Program-made: the position numbers and the translations under genes | DNA from: RGIG5612 sp050944475 | GTDB taxonomy: Bacteria; Bacillota; Clostridia; Lachnospirales; Lachnospiraceae | DNA: 64,000 bases | Reading direction: 5' to 3' | Assembly (NCBI GenBank): GCA_050944475.1 | Contig: JBMNRD010000004.1 | Location: 62,001 to 126,000 of the forward strand | Part shown: piece after piece, positions 17,357-26,565 of the stretch | Numbering within the stretch: the first letter of the stretch is position 1 | Layout of the letters: the number at the start of each line of letters is the position of its first letter | Notes under the pieces: model-generated | The model's database searches: none | Seen by the model: the letters and a program-made list of their open reading frames with translations, nothing else | What the model was told of the DNA's origin: nothing

Positions 17357-18693
17357 CTGTGTCTGAATTGAGGATCGGAGATAAATCTGGCAAATATTAT
17401 TCCCAGACCCACCGCGAATATTATTGCTCCGGCTTTTACTAAAGCTACCAGTCCCGCCCCTGCATTGTAGGTGCCGATATTATACACGGCTTCATAAATT
17501 ACAAAGCCGGGTACCGAAGCGATAACCGACGGAATGGTGATTGACACCCTCGGATAACCGGTTTTCTTCGTAATCGGAGTTGCCGCAAGACCGGCAATTA
17601 AAGCTCCTATGAAGGCGGCAATTACTATGGGCACTCTCAGCAATTCAATCAGCTCTATGCGTATAACATTGGAAACCATACCGACAAGGCCCGCAACAGC
17701 CGCCATTCTATAAGTGCTGTTAAACATCATGGAAAATCCGAACACCACGGCAAAGCTGGCCGCCAGCCGGAGAATTATCTGAAGTATAAGCGACACCTCA
17801 AGACCCGTAAGCCCCTGTGGCTCAAGTCCGAAAATCAGGGCGGAGGCCCATGCACACATGGTGGCAACCGACATTACTATGATTGAATACATCAGCCTTT
17901 CCAGACCGGAGAACATGTCTAATTTGGCAAAGTCAAGCATACTGGTTATAAACGGAAAACCGGGTACAAGAAAAAGAACCGCGCAGATGTATCCGGCACC
18001 GTTATGCGGCGGGACGGAAAACAACAGCTCCGCCAGCTTCATGGTTCCTGCATAAACCGCACAGGAAGCGGCAGCGGCAGCCCCCACTATAATGAATAGA
18101 GACAGCCCCCTGTCTGTTATGATTTTCCGTATGAACTGCCCCGCTGCAGCCGCAAGAAATACACAAATGATTTCCCAGATTCCCGCTCCCAGCAAAAAAG
18201 CCAGGCTGCCGCAGGCAAAAGCTGCCGCTGCCGTCAACACCCATATGGAATGGGAATATTTCATTTTCTGAATCGAATCCAATATGTCGTGCATATGGCT
18301 GATTGAGGCTCCCAAATGTTTCCGCTCAAAGTCCTCCACAAAATCGGTAATTTTATGAAGCCTTGCGGTATTAATGTTAACCCCTTCCAGGGAAATGGCC
18401 TGAGTATGACTTTTTCTTTCGTCAATACATGTGTAATTAATCGAGACTATGCCTATCTCCGCCACACACGTCACACCCAAATGCTCGGCTATGGTGGCCA
18501 TAGAATCTCTCACTCTCCACGTCGATGTGCCGCAAGAGAGCATAATCGCACCCACACGACCTATGATAGAGGCCTTCTCACTGATTAGCGAGTCGCGGGC
18601 ATCCACATCAACAGGACTGATTATGTAATTGTGCCACGGAATAGCCATATGGCTGCGAGGCATTTTTCCGCTTTTTTTCTTTTTAAAAATCAT
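17350..18693 (-). CDS. Threonine/serine exporter family protein (ThrE and ThrE_2 domains fused)
   Basis: This 447-aa inner-membrane protein has a soluble N-terminal part (about 1-150; GAIMLSCGTSTWRVRDSM is typical of DUF1212/ThrE) followed by about ten membrane helices in two five-helix halves. The conserved VPGFPFITSMLDF segment lies near residue 245. ThrE proteins export threonine and serine; related forms export other small solutes. The two halves are encoded as two genes in many Firmicutes, whereas here they are one. GGAGG precedes the ATG by 9 nt. Confidence 0.88.
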   Translation of the reverse strand: MIFKKKKSGKMPRSHMAIPWHNYIISPVDVDARDSLISEKASIIGRVGAIMLSCGTSTWRVRDSMATIAEHLGVTCVAEIGIVSINYTCIDERKSHTQAISLEGVNINTARLHKITDFVEDFERKHLGASISHMHDILDSIQKMKYSHSIWVLTAAAAFACGSLAFLLGAGIWEIICVFLAAAAGQFIRKIITDRGLSLFIIVGAAAAASCAVYAGTMKLAELLFSVPPHNGAGYICAVLFLVPGFPFITSMLDFAKLDMFSGLERLMYSIIVMSVATMCAWASALIFGLEPQGLTGLEVSLILQIILRLAASFAVVFGFSMMFNSTYRMAAVAGLVGMVSNVIRIELIELLRVPIVIAAFIGALIAGLAATPITKKTGYPRVSITIPSVIASVPGFVIYEAVYNIGTYNAGAGLVALVKAGAIIFAVGLGIIFARFISDPQFRHRD

Positions 18694-18957
18694 CCGAGAA
18701 GACCTCCAAAATTTTCAGTCGGCTTATCTTAACATACATTTGCGAAGGATGGGTGAAATATCCCGCGTTTCTTTTTATAAAATATGGAATAAGTCTCTTT
18801 CTTCGGTTATAATTATTTATGCATGTGCCTGAAACCGCACATTAGATAAATCAGAACAAGAGAGCAGCTGTTCCTTGAAAAAAGAACCGGCTATGACAGG
18901 TTGGATTACGAGCGCTTCTGATTGCACAGGAAATTTTTGGGAAAAATTGTTTTTTTA

Positions 18958-18986
18958 TTGAAACGATTTTTTTCTCATGATAAAAT
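18958..18986 (+). promoter_or_regulatory. Probable sigma-A promoter of ppdK
   Basis: TTGAAA (18958-18963) and TAAAAT (18981-18986) are 17 bp apart, giving a leader of about 120 nt that contains the repeat units below. Confidence 0.65.
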
Positions 18987-19004
18987 ATATAAATTATTAA
19001 AAGG

Positions 19005-19139
19005 TTTGACTCGGATTCTCCGAGTCCGCATTACAAAAGGGATTGTGCCCGGACATGCAAAGGCATTGTTACGGGTTCTCCGAGCCCGCAAAGCAGAAGG
19101 AGTTTTAGACATGAGTAAAAAATATTGTTATATGTTCTC
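19005..19139 (+). repeat. About 60-bp tandem units spanning the ppdK leader and gene start
   Basis: Three related units carry TTCTC at 19016, 19076 and 19135, that is 60 and 59 bp apart. The first two share TTCTCCGAG(T/C)CCGCA and a following purine-rich ribosome-site-like stretch and ACATG. The third unit is the ppdK start codon region itself. Units 1 and 2 also form hairpins: GACTCGGA pairs with TCCGAGTC (19008-19026), and CGGG...CCCG pairs at 19072-19088. It looks as if the gene start was duplicated to build the leader. Confidence 0.75.
19055..19108 (+). CDS. Upstream 17-codon ORF resembling the PPDK N-terminus
   Basis: ATG at 19055 opens a frame MQRHCYGFSEPAKQKEF that stops at TAG 19106-19108, 2 nt before the ppdK ATG. 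Its CYGFSE matches CYMFSE of PPDK residues 6-11, so it is a duplicated start fragment. Its ribosome site (AAAGGG) is far from the ATG and weak. It may be a coupling or leader peptide, or only a relic. Confidence 0.4.
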   Translation: MQRHCYGFSEPAKQKEF

Positions 19140-21753
19140 GGAAGGCAACGCAACCATGCGTGAACTTCTCGGCGGAAAGGGTGCTAACCTTGCCGAGATG
19201 ACCAATATCGGCCTTCCTGTACCTCAGGGCTTTACCATTACCACTGAGGCCTGCACCCGATATTATGAAGACGGCCGCAAAATCAACGATGAAATCATGG
19301 CTGAGATTATGGAATTCGTTGAGAAAATGGAAGAGATTAACGGCAAGAAATTCGGTGACATTACCAACCCCTTGCTGGTTTCAGTCCGTTCGGGGGCCAG
19401 AGCATCCATGCCCGGAATGATGGACACGATTCTCAACCTCGGACTTAATGACCGGGTTGTAGAGTCAATGATCAAGGGCAATCCGGATCCCGGCTTCGAG
19501 CGTTTCGTTTTTGATTCATATCGTCGTTTCATTCAGATGTTCTCCGACGTTGTTATGGAAGTCGGCAAAAAGCATTTCGAAGAGCTCATTGATGCAATGA
19601 AGAAAGAAAAGGGTGCTGATTCCGACCTTGACCTTACCGCATCTGACCTTAAGATATTAGCTGAACAGTTCAAGGCCGAATACAAGAGCCAGATAGGCGA
19701 GGACTTCCCGTCAGATCCGAAGGTTCAGCTTTACGAAGCAATCCGGGCCGTATTCCGTTCGTGGGATAACCCGCGTGCAAATGTATATCGTCGCGACAAC
19801 GATATCCCGTATTCATGGGGCACAGCTGTAAACGTAATGCCTATGGTATTCGGCAACCTGAATAACAAGTCGGGTACCGGTGTTGCGTTTACCCGCAACC
19901 CTGCAACAGGCGCAAAAGAATTGATGGGTGAGTTCCTTGTAAATGCCCAGGGAGAAGATGTGGTAGCAGGTATTCGCACCCCGATGCCAATCTCAGAGAT
20001 GGCAAAGACCTTCCCGAAAGCCTATGCGGATTTCGTCAAAGTATGTGACCTTCTTGAAAACCATTACCGCGACATGCAGGATATGGAATTCACCATTGAA
20101 AACGGCAAGCTCTATATGCTTCAGTGCCGCAGTGGCAAGCGTACCGCTCAGGCCGCCCTTAAGATTGCGTGTGACCTTGTTGATGAAGGCATGAAGACCA
20201 AGGAAGAGGCCGTAGCAATGATTGACTCAAGAAACCTTGATACACTCCTTCACCCGCAGTTTGACGAAGCTGTTCTAAAGGCCACAACTCCGCTGGGAAG
20301 AGGCCTTGGTGCTTCACCCGGTGCTTCCGGCGGCAAATGCGTATTTACCGCTAAAGATGCCGAAGATTGGCATGACAGAGGCGAAAAGGTTATTCTTGTA
20401 AGACTCGAAACTTCTCCTGAAGACATCGCCGGTATGAAGGCTGCCGAGGGTATCCTTACAGTCCGTGGCGGCATGACAAGCCATGCCGCAGTAGTAGCCC
20501 GTGGAATGGGCAAATGCTGTGTAGCCGGCTGCGGCGACATCAATATGGATGAAAAAAATAAACTGTTTACACTGGCGGGAAAGACCTTCAAGGAGGGTGA
20601 TGTTGTTTCCATAGACGGCTCTACCGGCTATATTTATGAGGGCGCCATACCGACAGTCAGTGCCACAATCTCCGGCGAGTTCGGAAGAATCATGGCGTGG
20701 GCCGACGAAATAAGAAGGCTTAGCGTTCGTACCAATGCCGATACTCCTGAAGATGCAATTGCCGCTCGCAATCTTGGCGCTGAGGGAATCGGTCTTTGCC
20801 GTACGGAGCATATGTTCTTCGAGACCAACAGAATCGCGGCATTCCGGGAAATGATTTGTGCGGATACCGTTGAAGAAAGAGAATTTGCGCTTGAAAAAAT
20901 TCTCCCGTATCAACAGTCCGACTTCGAACAAATATTTGAAGCAATGGAAGGTTTGCCGGTAACCATCCGTCTTCTGGATCCGCCTCTTCATGAATTTGTT
21001 CCTACCGAGGAAAAAGATATTGCATTCCTTGCAGCTTCGCAGGGCAAGACCGTTGAAGATATCAAGGCAATAATTTCATCTCTCCATGAGTTCAACCCGA
21101 TGATGGGCCACCGTGGATGCCGCCTTGCCGTAACCTATCCTGAAATTGCCAGAATGCAGACCAGAGCTATTATCCGTGCGGCAATCAGCGTAACAAATAA
21201 GGGCTTCAAGGTTCTTCCCGAAATCATGATTCCTCTTACATGCGATGTTAAGGAATACAACTTCGTTAAGGATATCATTGTTAAGATTGCAGACGCGGAG
21301 CTTGCCACGGCAAATACACGGATTGAGTACCTTGTCGGAACTATGATTGAGATTCCGAGGGCATGTCTTACCGCAGACGAGATCGCGGCAGCCGCCGATT
21401 TCTTCAGCTTCGGTACAAATGACCTTACTCAGATGACCTACGGCTTCAGTCGTGATGACGCCGGCAAGTTTCTTAATGCTTATTATGATACAAAGATTTT
21501 CGAGAATGACCCGTTTGCAAGACTTGACAGAAACGGTGTGGGCAAACTCATGGACAACGCCATCAGGCTGGCTAAGCCGGCAAATGACAAGCTGCACCTC
21601 GGTATATGCGGCGAGCACGGCGGTGATCCTTCGTCGGTTGAATTCTGCCATGAGATTGGCCTTGACTATGTGAGCTGCTCGCCGTTCCGTGTACCGATAG
21701 CAAGACTGGCGGCAGCACAAGCCGTACTTAAGTCCGGTAAATCGGGCAAATAA
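19111..21753 (+). CDS. ppdK: Pyruvate, phosphate dikinase
   Basis: PPDK interconverts pyruvate + ATP + Pi and PEP + AMP + PPi, a central reversible step in many anaerobes. The 880-aa product has the usual length. The N-terminal nucleotide domain begins FSEGNATMRELLGGKGANLAEM. The swivelling phosphohistidine domain reads GGMTSHAAVVARGMGK, and the C-terminal PEP/pyruvate barrel has GLCRTEHMFF and ICGEHGGDP with the catalytic cysteine. The true start is ATG 19111 (AAGGAG 8 nt upstream). An in-frame reading reaching back to 18922 runs through the promoter and leader repeats and is not coding. Confidence 0.97.
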   Translation: MSKKYCYMFSEGNATMRELLGGKGANLAEMTNIGLPVPQGFTITTEACTRYYEDGRKINDEIMAEIMEFVEKMEEINGKKFGDITNPLLVSVRSGARASMPGMMDTILNLGLNDRVVESMIKGNPDPGFERFVFDSYRRFIQMFSDVVMEVGKKHFEELIDAMKKEKGADSDLDLTASDLKILAEQFKAEYKSQIGEDFPSDPKVQLYEAIRAVFRSWDNPRANVYRRDNDIPYSWGTAVNVMPMVFGNLNNKSGTGVAFTRNPATGAKELMGEFLVNAQGEDVVAGIRTPMPISEMAKTFPKAYADFVKVCDLLENHYRDMQDMEFTIENGKLYMLQCRSGKRTAQAALKIACDLVDEGMKTKEEAVAMIDSRNLDTLLHPQFDEAVLKATTPLGRGLGASPGASGGKCVFTAKDAEDWHDRGEKVILVRLETSPEDIAGMKAAEGILTVRGGMTSHAAVVARGMGKCCVAGCGDINMDEKNKLFTLAGKTFKEGDVVSIDGSTGYIYEGAIPTVSATISGEFGRIMAWADEIRRLSVRTNADTPEDAIAARNLGAEGIGLCRTEHMFFETNRIAAFREMICADTVEEREFALEKILPYQQSDFEQIFEAMEGLPVTIRLLDPPLHEFVPTEEKDIAFLAASQGKTVEDIKAIISSLHEFNPMMGHRGCRLAVTYPEIARMQTRAIIRAAISVTNKGFKVLPEIMIPLTCDVKEYNFVKDIIVKIADAELATANTRIEYLVGTMIEIPRACLTADEIAAAADFFSFGTNDLTQMTYGFSRDDAGKFLNAYYDTKIFENDPFARLDRNGVGKLMDNAIRLAKPANDKLHLGICGEHGGDPSSVEFCHEIGLDYVSCSPFRVPIARLAAAQAVLKSGKSGK

Positions 21754-21982
21754 TTTCCTGTTAAAAGCACATAAACACATATAATTATTGGATTATGTGA
21801 GGTTTATTTGATTTTAAAAAGCACTAAAAACCACTAAAAATAATATATGTTTAAAAATAAATAATATATGTTAGAATGGTAATATATAGAAATAATATTT
21901 CTATTTGAAAATTATTGTTTAGTATTATCAAAGTGTAATAGATATTTTATCTGAACTTTGTGGTAAAGAAAGGAGAAAAACA

Positions 21983-22564
21983 ATGAAGAAGTTTTTTGCC
22001 ATTTTACTTGCGGCAATTATGGTTATATCTCTCGCAGCATGTGGCGAGCAGAAAGAGCCTGAAAAAACAAAGGCTCCTGAAACCGCGGAGGAAACAACCG
22101 AGGCGGCAGAAGAAATTGAGACTCCCTCAGAAACTGAAACTGAAGCTCCCTCTGATGCTCCGGAAGAAACAGAAGAACAAAAAGTCGGCGGAACATTAAA
22201 AGCAGGAAATCCGGAAGTATCACCTTTAGCAACATATACTATTGAGGGAGACACAGTAATAATAGACGGTGAAATAAAATGGTATGACGAGAATTTGGAT
22301 ATGGAAATAGAGGCAGGAAATTATGCAGCAGTAATTGTCACAGCACCGGAAATTTATGACGAAGCGTATCTGGTTGCAAATGTAACAGCTAGGCTTGATG
22401 ATGGTGACTTAATGGGATGGGTGGAAGGAGTATACGCTGAGCTCTATCTAAGATTTGATGCAAATACGAGAAGCCATACAATAACGTTCAATTGGTCTGA
22501 AGAAAACACTCAAGTATTAACAGTTAAGTTGGCAGATACAGCAATATTACAACCGGCACAATAG
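21983..22564 (+). CDS. Small acidic lipoprotein, copy 1 of 3
   Basis: This 193-aa protein has a lipoprotein signal peptide with lipobox LAAC at residues 17-20, then a spacer of about 45 residues made of E, T, P, A and S that should reach through the cell wall, and a compact domain of about 120 residues rich in beta-type patterns (TYTIEGDTVIIDGEIKWY, FDANTRSHTITFNWS). I do not recognise the domain. Copy 1 is the most divergent of the three: it has DMEIEAGNYA and lacks the TTEEVYIGGP insertion of the others. AAAGGAGAAAAACA precedes the ATG in all three copies. Confidence 0.8.
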   Translation: MKKFFAILLAAIMVISLAACGEQKEPEKTKAPETAEETTEAAEEIETPSETETEAPSDAPEETEEQKVGGTLKAGNPEVSPLATYTIEGDTVIIDGEIKWYDENLDMEIEAGNYAAVIVTAPEIYDEAYLVANVTARLDDGDLMGWVEGVYAELYLRFDANTRSHTITFNWSEENTQVLTVKLADTAILQPAQ

Positions 22565-23312
22565 CAATATTTATTGTTGTTTAGTGTAATAAAAGTGCAA
22601 TTACTATTGCGCATAAAATCAGTGTTAAAGAAAGGAGAAAAACAATGAAGAAGTTTTTTGCCATTTTACTTGCGGCAATGATGGTTATATCTCTCGCAGC
22701 ATGTGGCGAGCAGAAAGAGCCTGAAAAAACAAAGGCTCCTGAAACCGCAGAGGAAAAAACCGAGGCGGCAGAAGAAATTGAGACTCCCTCGGAAACTGAA
22801 GCTCCCTCTGATACTCCGGAAGAAACAGAAGAACAAAAAGTCGGTGGAACATTAAAAGCAGGAAATCCGGAAGTATCACCCTTAGCAACATATACTGTTG
22901 AGGGAGACACATTAATAATAGATGGCGAATTAAAATGGTATAGCGAAGATTTGGATGCGTGGAGAGAAGCAGGAAATTATGTAGCAGTAATTGTCACAGC
23001 ACCGGAAATTTACGACTTAGAATTCTTGATTGCAAATACAACATTTGTATTTGATGATGGTGACCCAATGGGCTGGGGAGAGGTAACCACAGAAGAAGTA
23101 TATATTGGAGGTCCTTTAAGATTTGACGCGAATACGAGAAGCTATACAATAACGTTCAATTGGTCTGAAGAACACACTCAAGTATTAACAGTTAAGTTGG
23201 CAGACACAGCAATATTACAACCGGCACAATAGCAATATTTATTGTTGCTTAGTGTAATAAAAGTGCGATTACTATTGCGCATAAAATCAGTGGTAAAGAA
23301 AGGAGAAAAACA
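22565..23312 (+). repeat. Duplicated 80-bp spacers of the lipoprotein array
   Basis: The two gaps 22565-22644 and 23233-23312 are nearly identical (about three differences by eye). Each contains GCAAT-TACT-ATTGC-type dyads and ends with the common AAAGGAG ribosome site. They mark the duplication unit as coding sequence plus spacer. Confidence 0.8.
22645..23232 (+). CDS. Small acidic lipoprotein, copy 2 of 3
   Basis: This 195-aa paralogue of the preceding gene has the same signal peptide (one base change), the same E/T/P-rich wall spacer (two residues shorter) and the same C-terminal domain ending LADTAILQPAQ. It is much closer to copy 3, sharing WYSEDLDAWREAGNY and MGWGEVTTEEVYIGGPLRFD. The 80-bp gap before it is repeated before copy 3, so whole gene-plus-spacer units were duplicated. 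The function is unknown; surface exposure is inferred from the lipobox and spacer. Confidence 0.8.
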   Translation: MKKFFAILLAAMMVISLAACGEQKEPEKTKAPETAEEKTEAAEEIETPSETEAPSDTPEETEEQKVGGTLKAGNPEVSPLATYTVEGDTLIIDGELKWYSEDLDAWREAGNYVAVIVTAPEIYDLEFLIANTTFVFDDGDPMGWGEVTTEEVYIGGPLRFDANTRSYTITFNWSEEHTQVLTVKLADTAILQPAQ

Positions 23313-23897
23313 ATGAAGAGGTTTTTTGCCATTTTACTTGCGGCAATGATGTTTATATCTCTCGCAGCATGTGGTGAGCAGAAAGAGCCTGAAAAAACAA
23401 AGGCTCCTGAAACCGTAGAAGAAACAACCGAGGCGGCAGAAGAAATTGAGACTCCCTCAGAAACTGAAGTTCCCTCTGATACTCCGGAAGAAACAGAAGA
23501 ACAAAAAGTTGGCGGAACAATAGCAGTAGATCCGGAAGTATCACCCTTAGCAACATATACTATTGAGGGAGACACAGTAATAATAGATGGCGAATTAAAA
23601 TGGTATAGCGAAGATTTGGATGCGTGGAGAGAAGCAGGAAATTATGCAGCAGGAATTGTCACAGCACCGGAAATTTACGACTTGGAATTCTTGCTTGCAA
23701 ATACAACAATAGTATTTGATGATGGTGACCCAATGGGCTGGGGAGAGGTAACCACAGAAGAAGTATATATTGGAGGTCCTTTAAGATTTGATGCAAATAA
23801 AAAAAGTTGCACAATAACAATCAATTGGTCTGAAGAACACACTCAAGTATTTACAATTAAATTGGCAGACACAGCAATATTACAACCGGCACAATAA
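23313..23897 (+). CDS. Small acidic lipoprotein, copy 3 of 3
   Basis: This 194-aa third paralogue is very close to copy 2. Differences include MKRFFAILL at the start, KVGGTIAVDPEVSP in place of KVGGTLKAGNPEVSP, and RFDANKKSCTITINWS with an added cysteine. The frame and lipobox are intact. The start-to-start distances of the three genes are 662 and 668 bp. The cluster converges on cysK. Confidence 0.8.
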   Translation: MKRFFAILLAAMMFISLAACGEQKEPEKTKAPETVEETTEAAEEIETPSETEVPSDTPEETEEQKVGGTIAVDPEVSPLATYTIEGDTVIIDGELKWYSEDLDAWREAGNYAAGIVTAPEIYDLEFLLANTTIVFDDGDPMGWGEVTTEEVYIGGPLRFDANKKSCTITINWSEEHTQVFTIKLADTAILQPAQ

Positions 23898-23977
23898 AGA
23901 ACAATGGAACGCTGACCTGATCTTGTTTTATTGCTAACATGACAGCAGTACAAGCTGTATTCAAAGAAATAAGATAA

Positions 23978-24916
23978 TCAGTTATCATCCGCGAACATGG
24001 GCGTGGAAAGATATCGTTCCCCCGTGTCCGGAAAAATTACCACAATATTTTTCCCTTTATTTTCGGGCTTCCCTGCAAGCGTTATGGCTGCGTGGGCTGC
24101 GGCCCCTGAGGATATGCCTATAAGTATGCCTTCTTTTCTTCCGATTAGTCGGCATGCATTGTAGGCATCTTCTTCGGAAACCGTAATTATTTCATCGTAT
24201 ATTTCCGTATCAAGCGCCTTGGGAATAAATCCTCCGCCGATTCCCTGAATTCCGTGCGGTCCGGGATTGCCGCCGGAAAGCACCGCGCTCCCTGAGGGCT
24301 CCACAGCAACAATTCTTATCTTCGGATTTTGGCTTCTCAGATATTTCCCTGCTCCGCTGATTGTTCCTCCGGTACCTACTCCGGCAACGAAAACATCCGC
24401 TCTTCCGGCCATATCTTCATAAATCTCAGGGCCTGTGGTTTCGAAGTGAACCCGGGGATTGGCCGGATTGTCAAACTGACCTGCAATTATGCTCCCGGGT
24501 ATTTTTAAGACAAGCTCATTTGCCTTGGCAATGGCTCCGGCCATTCCCTTGCTGCCGTCCGTAAGAATCAACTCCGCCCCGTAGGCCTTTATCAGCTTGC
24601 GCCGTTCCACGCTCATCGTATCGGGCATGACTATGATGACTCTGTAGTCCCGGGCGGCCGCCACGGCCGCAAGCCCGATACCTGTATTGCCGGAGGTCGG
24701 TTCAATAATCGTCCCTCCGCGGTGCAATCTTCCGCTTTTTTCGGCATCGTCAATAATCGCCTTTGCAACCCTGTCTTTAGCCGAGCCTGCGGGATTGAAG
24801 TATTCAAGCTTTGCGAACAAAGCGGCTTCCAGACTTTTCTCCGCTTCTATATGTGTCAGCCTGAGAAGCGGTGTCCTTCCGATTAATTGATCGACGGATG
24901 TATATATTCCGGACAT
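23978..24916 (-). CDS. cysK: Cysteine synthase (O-acetylserine sulfhydrylase)
   Basis: CysK makes cysteine from O-acetylserine and sulfide using PLP. The 312-aa protein has the PLP lysine in NPAGSAKDR (K47), the asparagine loop EPTSGNTGIG, the phosphate loop GVGTGGTISG and the C-terminal serine motif GISSGAA. It is a normal-length CysK without a CBS domain. It is the last gene of a run of minus-strand genes for exported proteins, separated from them by a strong hairpin next to its GGAGGG ribosome site. Confidence 0.95.
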   Translation of the reverse strand: MSGIYTSVDQLIGRTPLLRLTHIEAEKSLEAALFAKLEYFNPAGSAKDRVAKAIIDDAEKSGRLHRGGTIIEPTSGNTGIGLAAVAAARDYRVIIVMPDTMSVERRKLIKAYGAELILTDGSKGMAGAIAKANELVLKIPGSIIAGQFDNPANPRVHFETTGPEIYEDMAGRADVFVAGVGTGGTISGAGKYLRSQNPKIRIVAVEPSGSAVLSGGNPGPHGIQGIGGGFIPKALDTEIYDEIITVSEEDAYNACRLIGRKEGILIGISSGAAAHAAITLAGKPENKGKNIVVIFPDTGERYLSTPMFADDN

Positions 24917-24930
24917 AATTCCTTCCCTCC

Positions 24931-24960
24931 AAACGGCACCTGACTGTCTCAGGTCCGTTT
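24931..24960 (-). promoter_or_regulatory. Long hairpin next to the cysK ribosome-binding site
   Basis: AAACGG + ACCTGA pairs with TCAGGT + CCGTTT, a 12-bp stem with one bulged base and a CTGTC loop. It lies between the upstream lipoprotein stop and cysK, directly abutting GGAGGG. No T-tract follows on the minus strand. It could be a weak terminator or a translation-level control of cysK. Confidence 0.55.
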
Positions 24961-24989
24961 TCTAAAACATGTTATTCCTTTGCGACTCC

Positions 24990-25685
24990 CTATTCTATCT
25001 TTTCCATAAATCTGTCATAAACAAAGCGCGCAAATTTCAGCATAAACTCTTCATCCGCCGGCACATTCGGACCGCCTTCCGGAGGTTCAAACTCCGCCCA
25101 AACGCCCAAAATCGCAGTATCTGTCGCCAGTATGCCTATTTTGTTGAATTGATTTATATGCGCACGTTTTCCCAAACCCTCGATTTCACGAGCATCGGAA
25201 TAAAGTATGCCCATGGTAGCCGAGGCGGTTTGCGGATCGCCCCAGTCCGTGATGTGAAAACCGGCGCTTCCGTCGGGAAACGCACCCGTCGCCGGTTCGG
25301 TTTTATATAGGCGATATTCAACAGAAGTTTCATTTTCCATGGCAAAAGATGTGTTTTCTTCTTTTACAATAACTATCATTTCAAAAAACTCTTCCATTTC
25401 TTCAACAGTAAAGAGTTCTTCGGCATCCGGTAAGTCTATCGGCTCCCTACTCTCTTGCTGTCCGCCGTCTATCACTTCACTAAGACCGAACAAGGGAGAA
25501 ACAAAGCCGTCTTCTGCAGTAGGCAGAGGTTCGTACCAGTCCTCGGGAATATTGGTCTTCAGACGATATTCTTCGGGAATATGCGCCTGCGAATCTTTCG
25601 GATTTGCTTCTTCTTTCTTAAAAAAACAGGCGTTCATAGTGAAAAGTAAAACAAGCAAAAACATCAGTAAGAAAATTCTTTTCAT
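24990..25685 (-). CDS. Lipoprotein of unknown function
   Basis: This 231-aa protein has an N-terminal signal MKRIFLLMFLLVLLF and a lipobox-like TMNAC at residues 16-20, then an acidic, proline-rich mature region. The C-terminal half (FPDGSAGFHITDWGDPQTASATMGILYSDAREIEGLG) has no motif I recognise. It is third of three minus-strand genes for exported proteins (26566, 25701, 24990), spaced 15-22 bp apart, so a small operon is likely. AAAGGAGAGGCG precedes the ATG. Confidence 0.7.
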   Translation of the reverse strand: MKRIFLLMFLLVLLFTMNACFFKKEEANPKDSQAHIPEEYRLKTNIPEDWYEPLPTAEDGFVSPLFGLSEVIDGGQQESREPIDLPDAEELFTVEEMEEFFEMIVIVKEENTSFAMENETSVEYRLYKTEPATGAFPDGSAGFHITDWGDPQTASATMGILYSDAREIEGLGKRAHINQFNKIGILATDTAILGVWAEFEPPEGGPNVPADEEFMLKFARFVYDRFMEKIE

Positions 25686-25700
25686 TTTCGCCTCTCCTTT

Positions 25701-26543
25701 CTACTGTTCTTCGCCCGTTATGCGCGAAAATGTCATGTACATAACCGCATCGGCAGCATCTTCCGGAATGGGATAAGGTACAATGACCATCTGGCCTGCT
25801 TTAGCGGATAACTCCTTGCCCTTAGGCACAACATATGCGTCGAACTTATTGACATAAGGTACAATCGGCTTCGGATTTTCGAAATACACACCCCTGGGAC
25901 CTCTGTCCCGGTAACGAGTAATAGGAACCCGAATTTCCGTTTTTTCGGAAACCTGATACAAAACTCCATCTTCAAAACTTAAAATAAGGCGGTCGTCACC
26001 TGTTATGCTTCCCGCCATAATATCCGCGTTGGTAAGACACATATAAAAATCGTACTGTAAAACAAATACATGCAATCCTTCCAGCACCCAGTCTCCTATC
26101 ATGTCTTCCTTTGAATAGTTCTGAAATTCTTCATCCAAGTCGAATTCAATGAAATTGCCGGGCCTTACAAAAACGAGGCCCTGTCCGCTGACGTCAATCA
26201 GGCCGCCGGCCAGATTTTCAAGCACAATCTCGATTTTGAGAGAAGGATCAAAGTCCAGACATAGAGTGTCAGGTTTATCAAGCTCTTTAAATCCGGGCGT
26301 AAAAATAATATCACCTTCAAATTCTTGATATTCATTAGACAACTTGTACTTGCCGTCCGATATTTCCAGCGTCCAGTTCGAGTCCTCTTCAGTCTTTCCG
26401 TTGATAATCCATGTGCCTTCGTAATTTGATAAATCTCCGCTATACGGATCGGGATGCGGCTGCGAACCGGGTTGTGCTTGTGCGGCAAGCGGTAAAAACA
26501 ATATTGCAAGCAGCATAGTAAAAAATCTAATCATTTTTTTCAT
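25701..26543 (-). CDS. Secreted protein of unknown function
   Basis: This 280-aa protein starts at the ATG 26541-26543 behind AGGAGG; a longer alternative reading has no ribosome site. It has a type I signal peptide ending PLAAQAQ, so it is probably released or wall-associated rather than lipidated, unlike its two neighbours. The mature part contains a segment like lipocalin/calycin-type exported domains (YEGTWIINGKTEEDSNWTLE, then DMIGDWVLEG), suggesting two repeated beta-barrel-like units that start with W-x-(I/L)-(N/E)-G. This domain idea is weak. Confidence 0.65.
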   Translation of the reverse strand: MKKMIRFFTMLLAILFLPLAAQAQPGSQPHPDPYSGDLSNYEGTWIINGKTEEDSNWTLEISDGKYKLSNEYQEFEGDIIFTPGFKELDKPDTLCLDFDPSLKIEIVLENLAGGLIDVSGQGLVFVRPGNFIEFDLDEEFQNYSKEDMIGDWVLEGLHVFVLQYDFYMCLTNADIMAGSITGDDRLILSFEDGVLYQVSEKTEIRVPITRYRDRGPRGVYFENPKPIVPYVNKFDAYVVPKGKELSAKAGQMVIVPYPIPEDAADAVMYMTFSRITGEEQ

Positions 26544-26565
26544 AACAGCAAAGCCTCCTTTCCGA

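Noticed and set aside
18922..19110. An in-frame extension of PPDK of 63 codons
   Set aside because: It crosses the predicted promoter and leader hairpins, and PPDK homologues start at the MSKKYCYMFSEG position, which has its own ribosome site.
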